Assembly (NCBI GenBank): GCA_963819715.1
Contig: CAWFXE010000005.1
Span: 1-24,250, forward strand
Length of the DNA stretch: 24,250 bases
Direction: 5' to 3'
DNA from: DASUPK01 sp963819715
GTDB taxonomy: Bacteria; Actinomycetota; Thermoleophilia; Solirubrobacterales; 70-9
Shown: positions 14,186 to 24,245 of the stretch, piece by piece
How positions within the stretch are numbered: position 1 is the stretch's first letter
How the letters are laid out: each line of letters begins with the position of its first letter
Translations under genes and position numbers: made by a program
The notes under the pieces: generated by a model
Databases searched by the model: none
What the model saw: the letters and a program-made list of their open reading frames with translations, nothing else
What the model was told of the DNA's origin: nothing

Positions 14186-14216
14186 ATCGGCGACGGTAGA
14201 TTCGGCCGCGGTTTTT
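14168..14216. terminator. Strong hairpin terminator between convergent genes
   Basis: A perfect 12-bp stem (CCGTCGCCGATC / GATCGGCGACGG, loop GAATA) at 14168-14196 includes the stop codon of the R2lox-SCP2 gene. It is followed by a second inverted repeat (GGCCGC / GCGGCC) whose loop holds a T5 run (14212-14216). The gap also ends the opposing SHOCT gene (stop at 14242), so the structure may serve both directions. Confidence 0.7.
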
Positions 14217-14241
14217 GTGGCGGCCGTTCATGGCGAAGCCG

Positions 14242-14712
14242 TCATTCGCCCAGCAATCGCTTCTTCTGCGCCTCGAACTCGGCGTCCGTGATCTTGCCGG
14301 CGTCGCGCTGCCGGTCCAGATGGGCGATCTGGTCTTGCGGATCCTGCTTGGGCGCCGAGATCCCACCGCCGAAGCCGCCCGCATTCGGGACGCGCATCAT
14401 CTGCCCGAGGATGCCGGCGATCTTCTCCTGCAGCCCCGGCACGTTCGCCGCGTTGATCGTCTGACCCTTCTTGTCCGGATCGATGCCTGATTCCCGGAGG
14501 GCGTCCTGGACCTGCTCGCGAGCGCCCGATCCGCGCAGGTCGATGGTCTGCCTCGTCTCGGGGTTGGTCCAGCCGGACTCGCCCATCGAAACGCTCTGCC
14601 CGCTCCGCGACTCCGGCAGCGTTGACCCCTGCACGGCCGCGTCGAACTCCGGCGTGCCGGGCTCCGGAATCGCCCGCTCATCTTTTCTCCTCAGGAAGCC
14701 GAAAAGCCCCAC
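14242..14712 (-). CDS. SHOCT-domain protein, unknown function
   Basis: 156 aa, GTG start. It begins GLFGFLRRKDERA, a short amphipathic basic stretch, then a hydrophilic Gly/Ser/Pro-rich region. In the middle is NPETRQTIDLRGSGAREQVQ with DALRESGIDPDKKG, followed by a Gly-rich linker (NAGGFGGGIS). The last 33 residues, DPQDQIAHLDRQRDAGKITD plus EFEAQKKRLLGE, are a clear SHOCT domain (short C-terminal domain, common and poorly understood, probably oligomerising or nucleic-acid binding). No signal peptide or membrane segment. It starts 15 bases after the thioesterase gene and is likely the last gene of that operon. Confidence 0.82.
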   Translation of the reverse strand: MGLFGFLRRKDERAIPEPGTPEFDAAVQGSTLPESRSGQSVSMGESGWTNPETRQTIDLRGSGAREQVQDALRESGIDPDKKGQTINAANVPGLQEKIAGILGQMMRVPNAGGFGGGISAPKQDPQDQIAHLDRQRDAGKITDAEFEAQKKRLLGE

Positions 14713-14727
14713 GGGCCGACTGTACCG

Positions 14728-15828
14728 CTAGGCGCCTGGGTCGTCCTCCGGATCGGATGACCCGGAGCCGAGCTCGACGCCCACCAGGTTGGCGGGCCGA
14801 CCGGGGAGATACATGGACGAGCCCGTCGCCAGGGCGACCTGCTTGCCCTCGGTGTTGGTGATCTCCGCGGCGCCGATCAGCAGCGTTCGGCCCCGGTGCA
14901 GAATGCGGGCCCTGGCCCTCAGGTCATTGCCATCTGGAAAGACGGGGCGGAGGTAGTTGACCTTGAGGTCGAGGGGCGCCACGGCGGTGTCGGCCGCCGC
15001 CGTGCTGAAGGCAGCCGACGTCATCGCGCTCTCGGCGAGCATCGCCGTGAATCCGCCCTGGATGGTCCCGGCCGACGTCGAGAGCCACTTGCTGCACGGG
15101 AGGACGACAACCGCCTCGCCCTCCGTGACCTCGACGGCTCTCAGGCCGGTCAGGTAGTGGATCGGCGGCCGGGGGAGGCGCCCGTCGATCACGTCCATCA
15201 GGATCTCGAGCCCGCTCCGCCGCTCGAACTCCTCCTGGGGGAGCACCTCACCCTCGAGCTCCCGCCGCAGGGGATCGTCGGCGGAGCTTCCCGGGACCGC
15301 CTGGTCGAGCGGCGGAGCGTCGGGGTCGGGCGGGTCGGGGATCGGGTCGACAGGCGGGAAGACGCTGCAGCGGGTCGTCCCGTGGGAGATCAGGCGATCG
15401 TCGTCGCCGAAAAGGAAAGCTTCCGAGATCCCCATGGTCCGTCCGCGGTGGATCAGCTGACCCGAGCCGGTCACAACCGCGCCCTCCCTGGGGACAACCG
15501 GATGCAGGAACGACATCGAGAGCTCGGCGGTCGTCATCCCCTGCCCCGCCTCGACGTCGGAGTGCACCACCGACCCCAGCGCGGCGTCGCCGATCACGGC
15601 GAGCATCCCGGCGGAGATCAAGCCGGATGAGTTGGCAAACCATGGCGAGGCCGGCATCGAGAAGGTCGAGTGCCCGCGGGACGCCTCGGTCAGGTCGAGC
15701 TCGGTGAGATAAGCCATCGGCGAGTACGGGATCAGACCGCGTCTCCCGGCGCCCATTCGCTCGACGCCGGGCAGGCCGAGGAACGAGCGGTCCGGGTATC
15801 CGCCCTTGGCGGGCTGCTGCCAGATCAT
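14728..15828 (-). CDS. Double-hotdog acyl-CoA thioesterase (PaaI/4HBT type)
   Basis: 366 aa with two tandem hotdog domains. Domain 1 (about 45-160) has the helix segment SSGLISAGMLAVIGDAALGS, with an aspartate where PaaI-type enzymes carry the catalytic acid. It continues TAELSMSFLHPV and GSGQLIHRGRTMGISEA. Domain 2 (about 220-345) repeats the plan: SAGTIQGGFTAMLAESAMTS (Glu in place of Asp), PLDLKVNYLRPVFPDG, ARILHRGRTLLIGAAEI. A Pro/Asp-rich linker joins them. Such proteins hydrolyse acyl-CoA thioesters in the cytoplasm; the substrate chain cannot be read. The ATG lies 7 bases after the TetR stop, so the two genes are cotranscribed and the TetR probably controls it. Possibly only one active site per chain is catalytic. 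Confidence 0.87.
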   Translation of the reverse strand: MIWQQPAKGGYPDRSFLGLPGVERMGAGRRGLIPYSPMAYLTELDLTEASRGHSTFSMPASPWFANSSGLISAGMLAVIGDAALGSVVHSDVEAGQGMTTAELSMSFLHPVVPREGAVVTGSGQLIHRGRTMGISEAFLFGDDDRLISHGTTRCSVFPPVDPIPDPPDPDAPPLDQAVPGSSADDPLRRELEGEVLPQEEFERRSGLEILMDVIDGRLPRPPIHYLTGLRAVEVTEGEAVVVLPCSKWLSTSAGTIQGGFTAMLAESAMTSAAFSTAAADTAVAPLDLKVNYLRPVFPDGNDLRARARILHRGRTLLIGAAEITNTEGKQVALATGSSMYLPGRPANLVGVELGSGSSDPEDDPGA

Positions 15829-15835
15829 TCCGCCG

Positions 15836-16438
15836 CTAGCCGGTCAGCAGATGGCGAGCCGCCTCCGTCCCAGCGGCGATCACGTCCTTGTGATCACGCT
15901 CCGGGTCTGAGAGCAGCTGCAACGCGATGCCGTCGGCGAGCGCGAAGAGCAGCGCGACGACGGCGTCGACCTCGAAGCGCGGCTGGATCACGCCCTCGGC
16001 CTGCTTGGCGCGCAGGATCTCGGCGACGTGAGCACGGGTGCGGTTGAAGAGCTCCCCGACCTCCCGCTGGATCTCTGGGTTGCGACGACCAGCGGTGAAC
16101 AGGTCGAAGAGCAGGACCCAGAATCCCGGGTCGTTCTGGATCGAGTCCTCCAGGTCCGCAACGAGGATGGCGAGGAGCTCGTCGGCCGACGCAGCATTGC
16201 CGAGTGGCTCGTCCATCCGCGCGATCCGGTGCTCGGTGTCCCGCCTCACCACCTCGACCAGCAGGGCCTCCTTGGTGCCGAAGTAGTAGTGGAGCAACCC
16301 GCGGCTGACACCCGCCTCGCGGGCGACATGCTCGAAGGTGGAGCCCGAGATGCCGCGCCGAGCGACGCTCGAGCGCATCGCCTCGACGATCCGCCGCGCC
16401 TTCTCTCCGCTCAGTTCCCTGGTCTTGGTGGCTTCCAC
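15836..16438 (-). CDS. TetR-family transcriptional regulator of the thioesterase operon
   Basis: 200 aa from the GTG at 16438 (MEATKTRELSGEKARRIVEA). The frame stays open upstream to 16561, but that extension is Pro/Arg-rich and overlaps the preceding hydrolase gene, so it is not used. The helix-turn-helix is TFEHVAREAGVSRGLLHYYF, followed by GTKEALLVEVVRRD. The C-terminal helical domain carries NDPGFWVLLFDLFTAGRRNP and ALLFALADGIALQLLSDPE, like FadR/BetI-type TetR proteins. It is followed 7 bases later by the double-hotdog thioesterase. No perfect palindrome stands out in the 50-base gap upstream. Confidence 0.92.
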   Translation of the reverse strand: MEATKTRELSGEKARRIVEAMRSSVARRGISGSTFEHVAREAGVSRGLLHYYFGTKEALLVEVVRRDTEHRIARMDEPLGNAASADELLAILVADLEDSIQNDPGFWVLLFDLFTAGRRNPEIQREVGELFNRTRAHVAEILRAKQAEGVIQPRFEVDAVVALLFALADGIALQLLSDPERDHKDVIAAGTEAARHLLTG

Positions 16439-16488
16439 GGCCGGAACTCTAGGACTTTGGCTGGCTGGACAGCCTGCTCGAGGCGGCG

Positions 16489-17190
16489 CTAGCGCAGCTT
16501 CACGGGCGGGTTGTGGCCGGGGATGACGACGGCCGGATCGAGATCGCGGATCCGGCCCCACTGCCGCAGCAGCTCGTCGCGCTCCGGCCCGAAGTCCTCG
16601 GGCAGCTCCATCCTCTCGAAGTACTCGGGTAGCGGCCCGACGCAGTCGGAGGCGATCACCACCAACCCGTCGTCGGTGTCCACCAGCAGCGAGATCAGCC
16701 CGTCGCTGTGCCCGGGGGTGAGCATCCAGCGCAGGCCCGGCTCGATCTCGCCCTGATCCCCGTCGAGGACCTGCAGGTCTGCCATCTCAACCACCCCGGA
16801 GACCAGCTGGGCGTACGGCGCCTCCGTCTCGATCCGGTGGACGTAGGTCCGCCGCATCGGCCAGCCCGCCAGCCCCTCGGCGTGATCGAAATGCAGGTGC
16901 GTGAGGATCACGTCCCTGACGTCGTTGGGATCGACGCCGAGCTCCCCGAGGGCACCGATCACCGGCGCGCCCTGCATGATCAGCCCGGGGTCGACCAGGT
17001 AGTCGCGCTCGCCGCGGATCAGCAGCGTGTTGGGAAAGGCCACCATCCCGGTCGTCCTGCCCCCCTCCTGCAGCGACTTGTAGCGCTCGAAGCCATCGGC
17101 GGAGCTGTCGATAGTGGCCGCCTCGGCCTCGCCGTTCGAGACGGCGAAGACATAGCGCTGGGCCGGCACGAGTACATGGACGCTCGCCAT
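16489..17190 (-). CDS. Metallo-beta-lactamase-fold hydrolase (AHL-lactonase-like)
   Basis: 233 aa. The dinuclear metal site is complete: THLHFDHAEG (His98, His100, Asp102, His103), TPGHSDG (His161), ASDCVG (Asp182) and IPGHNPP (His226). The opening, with FPNTLLIRGERDYLVDPG, and the His-x-His-x-Asp-His motif with a late GHN are typical of the N-acyl-homoserine-lactonase/glyoxalase-II-like branch. The substrate (lactone, thioester or ester) is not determined. No signal peptide, so it is cytoplasmic. It starts 24 bases after the sugar-porter stop. A 50-base gap separates it from the TetR gene. No Shine-Dalgarno is evident. Confidence 0.9.
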   Translation of the reverse strand: MASVHVLVPAQRYVFAVSNGEAEAATIDSSADGFERYKSLQEGGRTTGMVAFPNTLLIRGERDYLVDPGLIMQGAPVIGALGELGVDPNDVRDVILTHLHFDHAEGLAGWPMRRTYVHRIETEAPYAQLVSGVVEMADLQVLDGDQGEIEPGLRWMLTPGHSDGLISLLVDTDDGLVVIASDCVGPLPEYFERMELPEDFGPERDELLRQWGRIRDLDPAVVIPGHNPPVKLR

Positions 17191-17214
17191 CGCGCGCAGA
17201 CTAGCCAGGGCGGA

Positions 17215-18624
17215 TCAGCGGCGCTCGGCGGGGAGCTCCAGCGGCAGCTCGCCCGCGCGCTCGCGGAAGATCGCCTCGATCTGCTCGAGGTCGCGATCCT
17301 TGGTCTCCGGCACCAGCTTCCAGCAGAACCAGAGCGTGAAGACGCCGACGACCGCGTACGCCCAGAACGCGCCCGTCCGGCCGAGCAGGTTGATCAGCGG
17401 CAGGAAGGTCAGCGAGATCACGAAGTTCGAGGTCCAGTTCGCCATCGTGCCCACTCCGGCGGCCTTGCTCCGCACCTTCAGCGGATAGATCTCGGAGTTC
17501 ATCAGCCAGAAGACCGGGCCGAGGCTGATCGCGAAGGCGCCCACATAGGCCATCAGGCTGATGATCGCGATCGCCGAGATCAACGTGGTCCCGGCGTTGC
17601 CGAGGAAGGACGCCCCGAGCACGGTCAGCGCGACCGCCATGCCGGTCACTCCGACCATCAGCAGCGGGCGGCGGCCCGCTCGGTCGATCAGCCGCAGGGC
17701 GACCAGCGTGGCGAGGATGTTGACCACCCCGACGCCCAGCGAGGCGACGATCGCCGCGGAGTTGCCGTTGATTCCAGTGAACTGGATGATCGTCGGCGCG
17801 TAGTAGATGACGGTGTTGATGCCGGTGACCTGCTGGAGGACGGCCAGACCGACCCCGACCAGCAGCGCCGCCCGCACGGCGGGCTCGAGCAGGTCCTTCC
17901 AGCCGCCGGGCTGTGACTCGATCGACCCCTTGATCTCCTCGAGCTCCCGGGTGATCGCCTCCTCGTCGTCCCGCCGGATCTTCTCGAGCACCTTCCGGGC
18001 CGCGTAGTCCTGGCCGACCATCACCAGCCAGCGCGGGCTCTGCGGCATCTGCAGCATCCCGATGCCGAGGGCCAGAGCCGGCAGGGCGCCGAAACCGAGC
18101 ATCCAACGCCAGCCGTCGATGCCGGAGAACGCGAGCCCCACCAGGTACGCGACCAGGATCCCGACGGTGACGGAGAGCTGGAAGTAGCTGACCAGCCGGC
18201 CGCGCTCCTCTGGCGGGGCGACCTCGGATATGTAGACGGGGGCGTTCGCCGAGGCGAGACCGACCGCCACTCCGAGCAGCACGCGGGCGATCACCAGGAC
18301 GGCCAGGCCAGGCGCGGCTGCGCTCGCCAGTGCCCCGATGATGAAGACGACTGCAGCGGAGACGATCGTGCGGCGTCGTCCGAGCGCGTCCGCCGCCTGG
18401 CCGGCGATGGCTGCGCCGAAGATCGCTCCAACCGGCACGGCGCTCACCACCATTCCCTGCTCGAAGCTGTCCAGATCCAGGTCGTGCTTGATGAAGAGCA
18501 GCGCGCTGGCGATGATCCCGGTGTCGTATCCGAAGAGGAGGCCGCCCAGCCCGGCGATCGCCGCCGTCATGACGACGTTGCGGTGGGCGCGCTTCTCGTC
18601 CGCGGGCACGGCCCCTGACGCCAT
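17215..18624 (-). CDS. MFS sugar porter (GalP/XylE-like)
   Basis: 469 aa, twelve membrane helices. Sugar-porter signatures are clear: GLGGLLFGYDTGIIASAL in helix 1, the loop DALGRRRT, PVYISEVAPPEERGRL, the central PQSPRWLV (usually PESPR), QQVTGINTVIYYAPTI in helix 7, RLIDRAGRRPLL, and VPETKDRDLEQIE at the end. The family carries out proton-coupled or facilitated import of hexose or pentose (or inositol) across the inner membrane; the substrate is not fixed by sequence. The ATG has no close Shine-Dalgarno; a -10-like TAATCT (18640-18635) lies 10 bases upstream. It is followed closely by the MBL-fold hydrolase gene. Confidence 0.95.
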   Translation of the reverse strand: MASGAVPADEKRAHRNVVMTAAIAGLGGLLFGYDTGIIASALLFIKHDLDLDSFEQGMVVSAVPVGAIFGAAIAGQAADALGRRRTIVSAAVVFIIGALASAAAPGLAVLVIARVLLGVAVGLASANAPVYISEVAPPEERGRLVSYFQLSVTVGILVAYLVGLAFSGIDGWRWMLGFGALPALALGIGMLQMPQSPRWLVMVGQDYAARKVLEKIRRDDEEAITRELEEIKGSIESQPGGWKDLLEPAVRAALLVGVGLAVLQQVTGINTVIYYAPTIIQFTGINGNSAAIVASLGVGVVNILATLVALRLIDRAGRRPLLMVGVTGMAVALTVLGASFLGNAGTTLISAIAIISLMAYVGAFAISLGPVFWLMNSEIYPLKVRSKAAGVGTMANWTSNFVISLTFLPLINLLGRTGAFWAYAVVGVFTLWFCWKLVPETKDRDLEQIEAIFRERAGELPLELPAERR

Positions 18625-18664
18625 CAGCGGACCGAGATTAATCCTCCCATCGGTCTACAACGAA

Positions 18665-18688
18665 CGAGGGCGCCCGTGGGCGCCCTCG
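18665..18688 (-). terminator. Intrinsic-type terminator of the small membrane-protein gene
   Basis: An 11-bp inverted repeat, CGAGGGCGCCC / GGGCGCCCTCG with a minimal loop, lies 24 bases past the stop codon of the leftward gene that ends at 18712. On the minus strand it is followed by GTTCGTTGT, modestly T-rich. A TTTTT run precedes the stem on that strand. It also insulates the sugar-porter gene downstream. Confidence 0.6.
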
Positions 18689-18711
18689 AAAAACACCGGT
18701 GATGCGCCGGG

Positions 18712-19161
18712 TCAGGCGCTCGGGACGGTCTCGGTGTCCGGTGCCGGGGTGGTGGTCGAGGTGTACTCGAACTCCTCCTCCGCGCCGAACAGCTTGTCGA
18801 GAACCGCGTTGCGCGCGTCCTCACTCAGAATGAGGATCAAGGCCGCGCCGAGGATGCCCACGAGCAGGGCCTTTCCAAGCCCGAACCGGCGGCGGGTGCT
18901 CCGTCCGCGCAGCTGCTGTGAAGCATCCCGAAGCGACTCGGCCGCCGTGCGCAGATCACGCTGAACCTTCTTGTCGTCCATCAGGGCCTTCGCGGGCCCC
19001 TTGCCGTTCGACATCCGCGCGTATGCGCCCTTCGCTGCCTCGAACGCAACGCGGATGTTCTCGCGGAGCTCGTCGTCCTCGATGAGCCGCCGCACATATG
19101 GGTTGGACGCAACCGACCGGGCAGCATCTCCGGCTTTCGCGCTTCTGCTTTGTGCCCCCAT
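18712..19161 (-). CDS. Small single-span membrane protein, unknown function
   Basis: 149 aa. The ATG at 19161 is preceded by GAGGAGA 3 bases upstream, so the longer open frame from 19221 (inside the lon 3' end) is rejected. Residues 1-92 are hydrophilic, Ala/Arg/Lys-rich and helical (EDDELRENIRVAFEAAKGAY, KKVQRDLRTAAESLRDASQQ), probably cytoplasmic coiled coil. They are followed by RSTRRRFGLGK, a membrane helix at 94-113 and an acidic, Thr-rich tail ending TPAPDTETVPSA. The positive-inside rule puts the N-terminus inside. No family recognised; the layout resembles YtxH-like or stress-associated anchor proteins. It follows lon by 37 bases and could be cotranscribed with hsp20-lon. Confidence 0.75.
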   Translation of the reverse strand: MGAQSRSAKAGDAARSVASNPYVRRLIEDDELRENIRVAFEAAKGAYARMSNGKGPAKALMDDKKVQRDLRTAAESLRDASQQLRGRSTRRRFGLGKALLVGILGAALILILSEDARNAVLDKLFGAEEEFEYTSTTTPAPDTETVPSA

Positions 19162-19198
19162 GGGTCTCCTCAGATCGTTTCCAGGGTGCAGGGGGAGA

Positions 19199-21610
<2,412 letters not shown>

Positions 21611-21641
21611 TGTCGGGTTCCCTTCCCGGTGGGGAAGCGCG

Positions 21642-22097
21642 CTACTCGGCGCGCTCGATCGGGACCTGGCGGGCGGCCTTTGGCAGGCGCGTGGGGAGCT
21701 CGACGCGGAGGATCCCGTCCTCGTAGGTGGCCTGGGCCTGATCGGCATTGACGTCGACGGAGAGCTCGACGACGCGCCGGAATGGGCCCGAGGGAAGCTC
21801 GACCTGCTGGTAGGTCCGGCCCTCGGTGTCGCGCACGGGGCGCTCGCCGCTGATCACCAGGGTGCGGCCGCGGACCTCGAGGTTCACCGCTTCGAGCTCG
21901 ATGCCAGGCAGCTCCACCTTGACCACGGCCTTCTGCGGTGCGTCCTCACCGCAGTAGTAGACGTCGACCCGTGGCACGAAGGCCACAACCTGCCGCCGCT
22001 GCCGGTAGCCGGCCTGGTCCCAGAAGTCGCCGAGGAGCTCGTCCATCTCCCGGCGCATCCGGGCGAAGTCAGCGAACGGGTCGCGTTGGCTGGTCAT
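21642..22097 (-). CDS. Small heat-shock protein, Hsp20/alpha-crystallin family
   Basis: 151 aa from the ATG at 22097 (MTSQRDPFADFARMRREMDE), the usual Hsp20 opening; the open frame extends a further 13 codons without support. The alpha-crystallin domain spans about residues 35-135: VPRVDVYYCGED, VVKVELPGIELEAVNLEVRG, LVISGERP and DGILRVELP, the A-x-x-x-n-G-v-L signature. The C-terminal tail has VPIER, a weak I-x-I/V-type oligomer contact. An ATP-independent holdase that protects unfolding proteins. It is first in an operon with lon. No Shine-Dalgarno precedes the ATG. Confidence 0.93.
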   Translation of the reverse strand: MTSQRDPFADFARMRREMDELLGDFWDQAGYRQRRQVVAFVPRVDVYYCGEDAPQKAVVKVELPGIELEAVNLEVRGRTLVISGERPVRDTEGRTYQQVELPSGPFRRVVELSVDVNADQAQATYEDGILRVELPTRLPKAARQVPIERAE

Positions 22098-22104
22098 CGA
22101 GGAC

Positions 22105-22110
22105 ACTGTA
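22105..22110 (-). promoter_or_regulatory. Candidate -10 element of the hsp20-lon operon
   Basis: On the minus strand TACAGT (TAnnnT) ends 7 bases before the hsp20 ATG, so the transcript would be leaderless; this agrees with the missing Shine-Dalgarno. No -35, HspR/HAIR-type (CTTGAGT..ACTCAAG) or CIRCE element was found in the 130 bases upstream. Confidence 0.3.
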
Positions 22111-22141
22111 GCGCCGCCCCGACTTCGCCAGATCACATAAC

Positions 22142-22175
22142 GGGTCGCGCTGGCGCGCGCCCTCGCATTAACTCC
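22142..22175. repeat. Dispersed hairpin repeat, family B copy 2
   Basis: The hairpin GGG-T-CGCGC / GCGCG-CCC around TGGC is followed by TCGCATTAACTCC. It is the closest match to copy 1 (8651), including the TCGCATYAACYCC tail. It lies between the hsp20 promoter and the 3' end of the broken MBL-fold gene. Confidence 0.65.
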
Positions 22176-22227
22176 TCAGCTTCGCTTCCGAGCATGCAGG
22201 TTGGCGACGCGCACGCCGTGGCAACCC

Positions 22228-23025
22228 TCAGACGCTCGTACTCAGCGCCCTCCTGCGCGATCTCCACGCGGCCGCCGAATCCGATTCGGCCTGCTCGCGC
22301 GCCCATTCCTCACCGAGCTCGTCCGAGATGTGCGTGATCACGACGCGTTTCACGCCTGCGCGTTTGGCGTGCTCCCCGGCCTCCTCGGGGGTGAGATGGC
22401 CGCGGAGCCCGGTCCGCTCGGGGCGCGGCAGGGTCCCCTCGATGATCAGCAGGTCCGCGCCGCTGGCGACTTCCACGACTCGTCTCCCGGGCGGGTATCG
22501 GCGCTGTAGGCGATCTCACGGCTGCCCTCCGCCCCGATCCGCACCGCGAAGGTTTCGACGAAGTGGGGAACCGGGTGGAAGCTCGCGTGGACGTCGCCGA
22601 CCTCGACCCGGTCCGCGGCCGAGTATTCCTCGAGGCTGGAAGCCGTTCTCGATCAGGTCGTCGTTCCCCCACGCTCCCACCACCCGGCGGAAGGTCTCTC
22701 CGGCGCCCGGGCGGAGCGATCAGCCGGGGCGGGCGGGATCGTCGGTGCCCTCCCAGGTGTGGACAGGGACGGGCTGCTGCCTGGGCGCGTAGATCAGGGC
22801 GTAGGAGTAGGGGACGAGGTCGAGGAAGTGATCGGCATGGAGGTGGGAGATGATGACCGCGTCCACCTCGGTGTAGTCGACGTGCTCACGGAGCTTGCCG
22901 AAGACCCCGTTGCCGCAGTCCAGCAGGACCGTGGTGGAGTCGGTCTCGATCAGGTATCCGCTGCAGGCTCCCCCGGCGTCCTGCCAGCAGGGCGACTTGC
23001 CGAGCACGGCGAACTCCAACGCCAC
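22228..23025 (-). pseudogene. MBL-fold hydrolase (RNase Z/AtsA-like), multiple frameshifts
   Basis: The conceptual protein starts at the GTG at 23025 (MALEFAVLGKSPCWQDAGGA). It reads intact through CSGYLIETDSTTVLLDCGNG and the metal motif SHLHADHFLDL to the in-frame stop at 22720. The rest continues in other frames: LIAPPG, GETFRRVVGAWGNDDLIENG, SLEEYSAADRVEVGDVHASF then HPVPHFVETF, AYSADTRPGD, and EVASGADLLIIEGTLPRPER with GHLTPEEAGEHAKRAGVKRV then VITHIS. Breaks lie near 22720, 22705, 22638, 22480 and 22282, all single-base shifts, and a sixth is needed to reach the stop near 22228. Every metal ligand survives (HxHxDH, H in HPVPH, D in SADTR, H in THIS). This pattern fits either very recent decay or local indel errors in the assembly. 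Confidence 0.75.
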
Positions 23026-23519
23026 AGCCCCATTGCCCCGGGGGGACTGTAACCGGGTTTGTGGGGGGCAGTGCCACTGGGCCGCTGCTGCATGCGGACG
23101 ACGTGCGCCTAACGGCTGGGTTACCCCGATCCCTGATACAGGAGCGCGGGCTGCCGGGGCGGAACCAGGTCCTCTGGGTGTCGGGCCTGAAGGTGGGACA
23201 GGCGCGTCGAGCCCGAGTGCGCAGAGGCCGCGCCGGCGGAAGAAGCACTGCTCGCAAGTCACCGCAGCAGCACGTGCTCGACCCTCGGCCAAGATTTGCC
23301 CCGTCCCCCCTCGTCTGGATTTAGTGGCGGCGAGCCTGCCGCCAGGTGATGCTTCGCCCGGGCACTGACCCCGCGACTTGGCTCCATCATGCCATTTCCG
23401 CCGGGGTTTGTTTGGGGCGTTCCTGCAAATGGCGCGCTTCTTTTTTACCGGTTGGTCACGAGTTCCGCTCGCACCGCAAAGGTCGGACTCCAGATTTCCT
23501 CTCGCTAAGATCAGGCCCA
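23026..23519. other. 494-base non-coding gap between two broken genes
   Basis: No gene is supported on either strand. Features seen: a short perfect inverted repeat TGGCGGC / GCCGCCA at 23325-23344 (6-base loop, no T-tract), and a less GC-rich patch around 23390-23450 with a T6 run (23432-23437) that could hold the promoter of the downstream hydroxylase-like gene. No tRNA or riboswitch fold was recognised. Open frames here lack recognisable protein patterns. Confidence 0.5.
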
Positions 23520-24195
23520 ATGGCGCACGAGCGGACATCCCAGCTCTCGGCCTCACCGCCCATGTTCGAGAGCAGGTTCCTCGACTTCTTCTCCCGCGTC
23601 CACCCCGCGGTGCCGGCGATCGTTTTCATCCCGATCGTCGTCGCGGGGACCGGGCTCGGTATTGACCGCGGGCTCGCGGTCGGACCACCGTCCTGCTCTT
23701 CGCGACCGGCGTCGCGATCTGGACCCTGACCGAGTACCGGCTGCACCGGCTCGTCTTCCACTGGCAGCCCAAGTTTCCCGGCGGTGACCGGGTCCACTTC
23801 ATCATCCACGGCGTGCACCACGACCACCCGAACGACGCGATGCGGCTGGCGATGCCGCCGGCGGTCAGCATCCCCCTCGCCGCGCTTTTCTTCGGCCTCT
23901 ACGTCCTGATCTTCGGGACGACCGACGCGCTCCCGGCCTTCTCCGGGTTCATCGCCGGGTACCTGACCTACGACTACACCCACTACCACCTCCACCACCA
24001 CGTCCCGAGGACGAAGTTCGGGAAGAGGCTGCGCCAGCATCACATGCGCCACCACTTCCAGGACCATCGCTACGGCTTCGGCGTATCCTCCCCCTCTGGG
24101 ACGCGATCATGGGGACGCTTCCGAGGCGGCGTCAGGGGGCGAATGCTGACACGGCTTCGCCATCAGATCGCGACCACGAGCGGCCGCCCGCTTAA
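23520..24195 (+). pseudogene. Fatty-acid 2-hydroxylase-like membrane di-iron enzyme, two frameshifts
   Basis: Conceptual length is about 225 aa. Frame 1 runs MAHERTSQLSASPPMFESRF to VVAGTGLGIDRG. After a one-base shift near 23683 it continues TTVLLFATGVAIWTLTEYRL through HRLVFH, VHFIIHGVHHDHPNDAMRLA, YDYTHYHLHHH and RLRQHHMRHHFQDHRYGFGV. A second shift in the C5 run at 24090-24094 restores SPLWDAIMGTLPRRRQ and the TAA at 24193-24195. All four histidine clusters of the FA-hydroxylase/sterol-desaturase superfamily are present, and HGVHHDHPND followed by RL-x-MPP matches the Scs7/FA2H type that 2-hydroxylates fatty acyl chains. Membrane helices flank the clusters. As with the neighbour, intact motifs with single-base breaks suggest recent loss or sequencing indels. 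Confidence 0.78.
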
Positions 24196-24201
24196 TTCAG
24201 C

Positions 24202-24245
24202 GGGTCGCGCTGCCGCGCGCCCTCCCGACCGCCGGCTAAGCCGGC
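24202..24245. repeat. Dispersed hairpin repeat, family B copy 3, plus adjacent palindrome
   Basis: The hairpin GGGTCGCGC / GCGCGCCC around TGCC (24202-24222) is nearly identical to copy 2. It is followed by a perfect palindrome with arms GCCGGCT / AGCCGGC around one A (24231-24245). It starts 7 bases after the hydroxylase-like gene. The TCGCATYAAC tail of copies 1 and 2 is not conserved here. Confidence 0.6.

Noticed and set aside
16439..16561. N-terminal extension of the second TetR protein
   Set aside because: The extra 41 codons are Pro/Arg-rich, overlap the hydrolase gene and precede the point where TetR homology normally starts.
16708..17916. Plus-strand 402-codon frame opposite the MBL hydrolase and the sugar porter
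   Set aside because: His/Arg/Asp/Gln-rich shadow crossing two real genes; no start signal.
22098..22227. HspR (HAIR) or CIRCE heat-shock operator upstream of hsp20
   Set aside because: Neither the CTTGAGT..ACTCAAG nor the TTAGCACTC-type inverted repeat is present.
23055..23345. tRNA or small structured RNA in the long gap
   Set aside because: No acceptor stem/T-loop pattern (no GGTTCRA box paired to a 7-bp acceptor); the only clear stem (23325-23344) is short and isolated.
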